DNA from: Allopontixanthobacter sediminis
GTDB taxonomy: Bacteria; Pseudomonadota; Alphaproteobacteria; Sphingomonadales; Sphingomonadaceae
NCBI RefSeq assembly: GCF_009828115.1
Contig: NZ_WTYL01000001.1
Location: forward strand, 310,001-374,000
Length of the DNA: 64,000 bases
Reading direction: 5' to 3'
The notes beneath the pieces were generated by a model that worked only from the letters and a program-made list of their open reading frames with translations, searched no databases and had not been told where the DNA came from. Position 1 is the first letter of the stretch. Every line of letters starts with the position of its first letter. Shown here in pieces: positions 63,261-64,000 of the stretch. Both the position numbers and the translations under genes were made by a program.

Positions 63261-64000
63261 TTAGTCGTTCTGGTCTTCTTCGCCTGCCGGGGGATGTAAT
63301 CGCAGCCGCTTTACATGTGTTTCATCGGCGGCGGTTATTTCCATTCGCCAACCACTGGGATGCGTCACTATGGTGCCGACTTGCGGGACTTGTTCGGCGA
63401 GCACGAATGCCAGACCGCCCAGAGTGTCGACTGATTCTTCGACTTCCGCGAGGCGCGTGTCGATTATCTGGGCGACATCGTCCAGTTCGGCGCGGGCATC
63501 ACAGTCCCACATTCCCTCTCCGATCGCGACGATCAGGTCTTCGGGGATATCGTCATGCTCGTCTTCAATGTCGCCGACGATTTCCTCGACCAGGTCTTCG
63601 ATCGTGATAATCCCGTCGGTGCCGGAAAATTCATCGACCACCACGGCGAGGTGGATACGGCGGCTGCGCATGTCGGCCAGCACGTCGAGCGCGTTGCGGG
63701 ACTGCGGCACGTACAGCGGCTGGCGCATCAGGATCGTCCAGTCCGCGGGCGGAGGCAATTTCCGGGCGAGGAACGGAAACACGTCCTTGATGTGGATCAT
63801 CCCGATCACTTCGTCGAGCGTCTCGCGGTAGACCGGGAAGCGCGAGTGACCGTGTTCGGCGAAGGCCTCGACCATCTCTTCCCACGTTGCATGGGCCGGC
63901 ACGGCGATGATCTCGCCCCGGGGGATTGCCACGTCGTCGGCGTCGTGTTCGCTGAAATGGAGCATGTTGCGCAGCATCTGCCGCTCCACTCCGGAAAGGT
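63261..64000 (-). CDS. CorC/HlyC-family CBS-domain protein (5' end outside window)
   Basis: About 246 codons are visible, the N-terminus lying past the right edge; the frame remains open to position 64000 (LSGVERQMLRNMLHF continues the family start). Two CBS domains (DDVAIPRGEIIAVPAHATWE and LADMRSRRIHLAVVVDE) are followed by the CorC_HlyC transporter-associated domain (EESVDTLGGLAF). This is the short cytosolic CorC type linked to Mg/Co handling, often near lnt and ybeY, which may lie outside the window. The stop at 63261 is intact. Confidence 0.92.
   Translation of the reverse strand, partial: LSGVERQMLRNMLHFSEHDADDVAIPRGEIIAVPAHATWEEMVEAFAEHGHSRFPVYRETLDEVIGMIHIKDVFPFLARKLPPPADWTILMRQPLYVPQSRNALDVLADMRSRRIHLAVVVDEFSGTDGIITIEDLVEEIVGDIEDEHDDIPEDLIVAIGEGMWDCDARAELDDVAQIIDTRLAEVEESVDTLGGLAFVLAEQVPQVGTIVTHPSGWRMEITAADETHVKRLRLHPPAGEEDQND

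Overview
The window is GC-rich, gene-dense chromosomal DNA with about 50 protein genes and no rRNA, tRNA, insertion sequence, prophage block or CRISPR array that I can see. Gene content points to an alphaproteobacterium of the Sphingomonadales, most like Erythrobacteraceae. The pointers are atpHAGD as its own operon, plsX-fabH-ihfA-merR downstream of rpmF, the dciA / two DsbA-like / smc cluster divergent from mutY, CobT, a TonB receptor with a PepSY protein, and several small sphingomonad-type conserved hypotheticals. The taxon is inferred from gene content, not from a marker search.

Layout. 1-4.6 kb: F1 ATP synthase (delta, alpha, gamma, beta) on the minus strand. 4.7-13.4 kb: a TauD-like dioxygenase, a membrane-tethered trypsin-like protease, DUF1203 / Ada / PEP-mutase-like genes coupled by 4-base overlaps, an iron-sulfur (6-4)-type photolyase, a glutathione transferase and a DUF1570/TPR peptidase-like protein. 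13.5-19.7 kb: priA, a DUF4197 lipoprotein, a transaldolase-like aldolase, cobT and a nitroreductase. 19.8-33.5 kb: the most distinctive accessory locus, a type Vb (two-partner) secretion cassette in which an exported CHAT-domain (caspase-like) protease is translationally coupled to the TpsB transporter, followed by a 2,907-residue TpsA adhesin-like exoprotein. 33.6-39.5 kb: cysS carrying an unusual low-GC in-frame insertion, a 2-hydroxyacid dehydrogenase, a TPP-dependent acetolactate-synthase-like enzyme and an aldehyde dehydrogenase.

39.5-45.3 kb: two small conserved hypotheticals divergent from an S24/LexA-like repressor across a palindrome-rich intergenic region, a metallo-beta-lactamase-fold hydrolase, a MAPEG protein, rpmF (too short for most ORF cut-offs), then plsX-fabH-ihfA-merR. 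45.3-52.2 kb: smc, two DsbA-like periplasmic thioredoxin-fold proteins, dciA, mutY and a small membrane protein. 52.3-58.9 kb: a Tat-exported serine hydrolase, nudC, a FrnE-like DsbA protein and a probable iron-uptake operon (PepSY protein, small membrane protein, TonB receptor) preceded by a Fur-box-like sequence. 58.9-64 kb: DUF1489, mgtE, a cyclophilin, a lipase-like lipoprotein, a LysR regulator and the 3' part of a CorC/HlyC-type CBS protein cut by the window edge.

The points most worth a second look are the CHAT-TpsB-TpsA cassette (with a C-terminal cysteine pair in TpsA resembling the anchoring disulfide of HMW1), the roughly 75-residue low-GC insertion in cysteinyl-tRNA synthetase, and the small-gene/S24 repressor locus. 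No gene-free stretch reaches 300 bases. The longest gaps are 4516-4735, 42011-42209, 44433-44599, 19660-19819 and 36188-36347, and their visible content is listed below.
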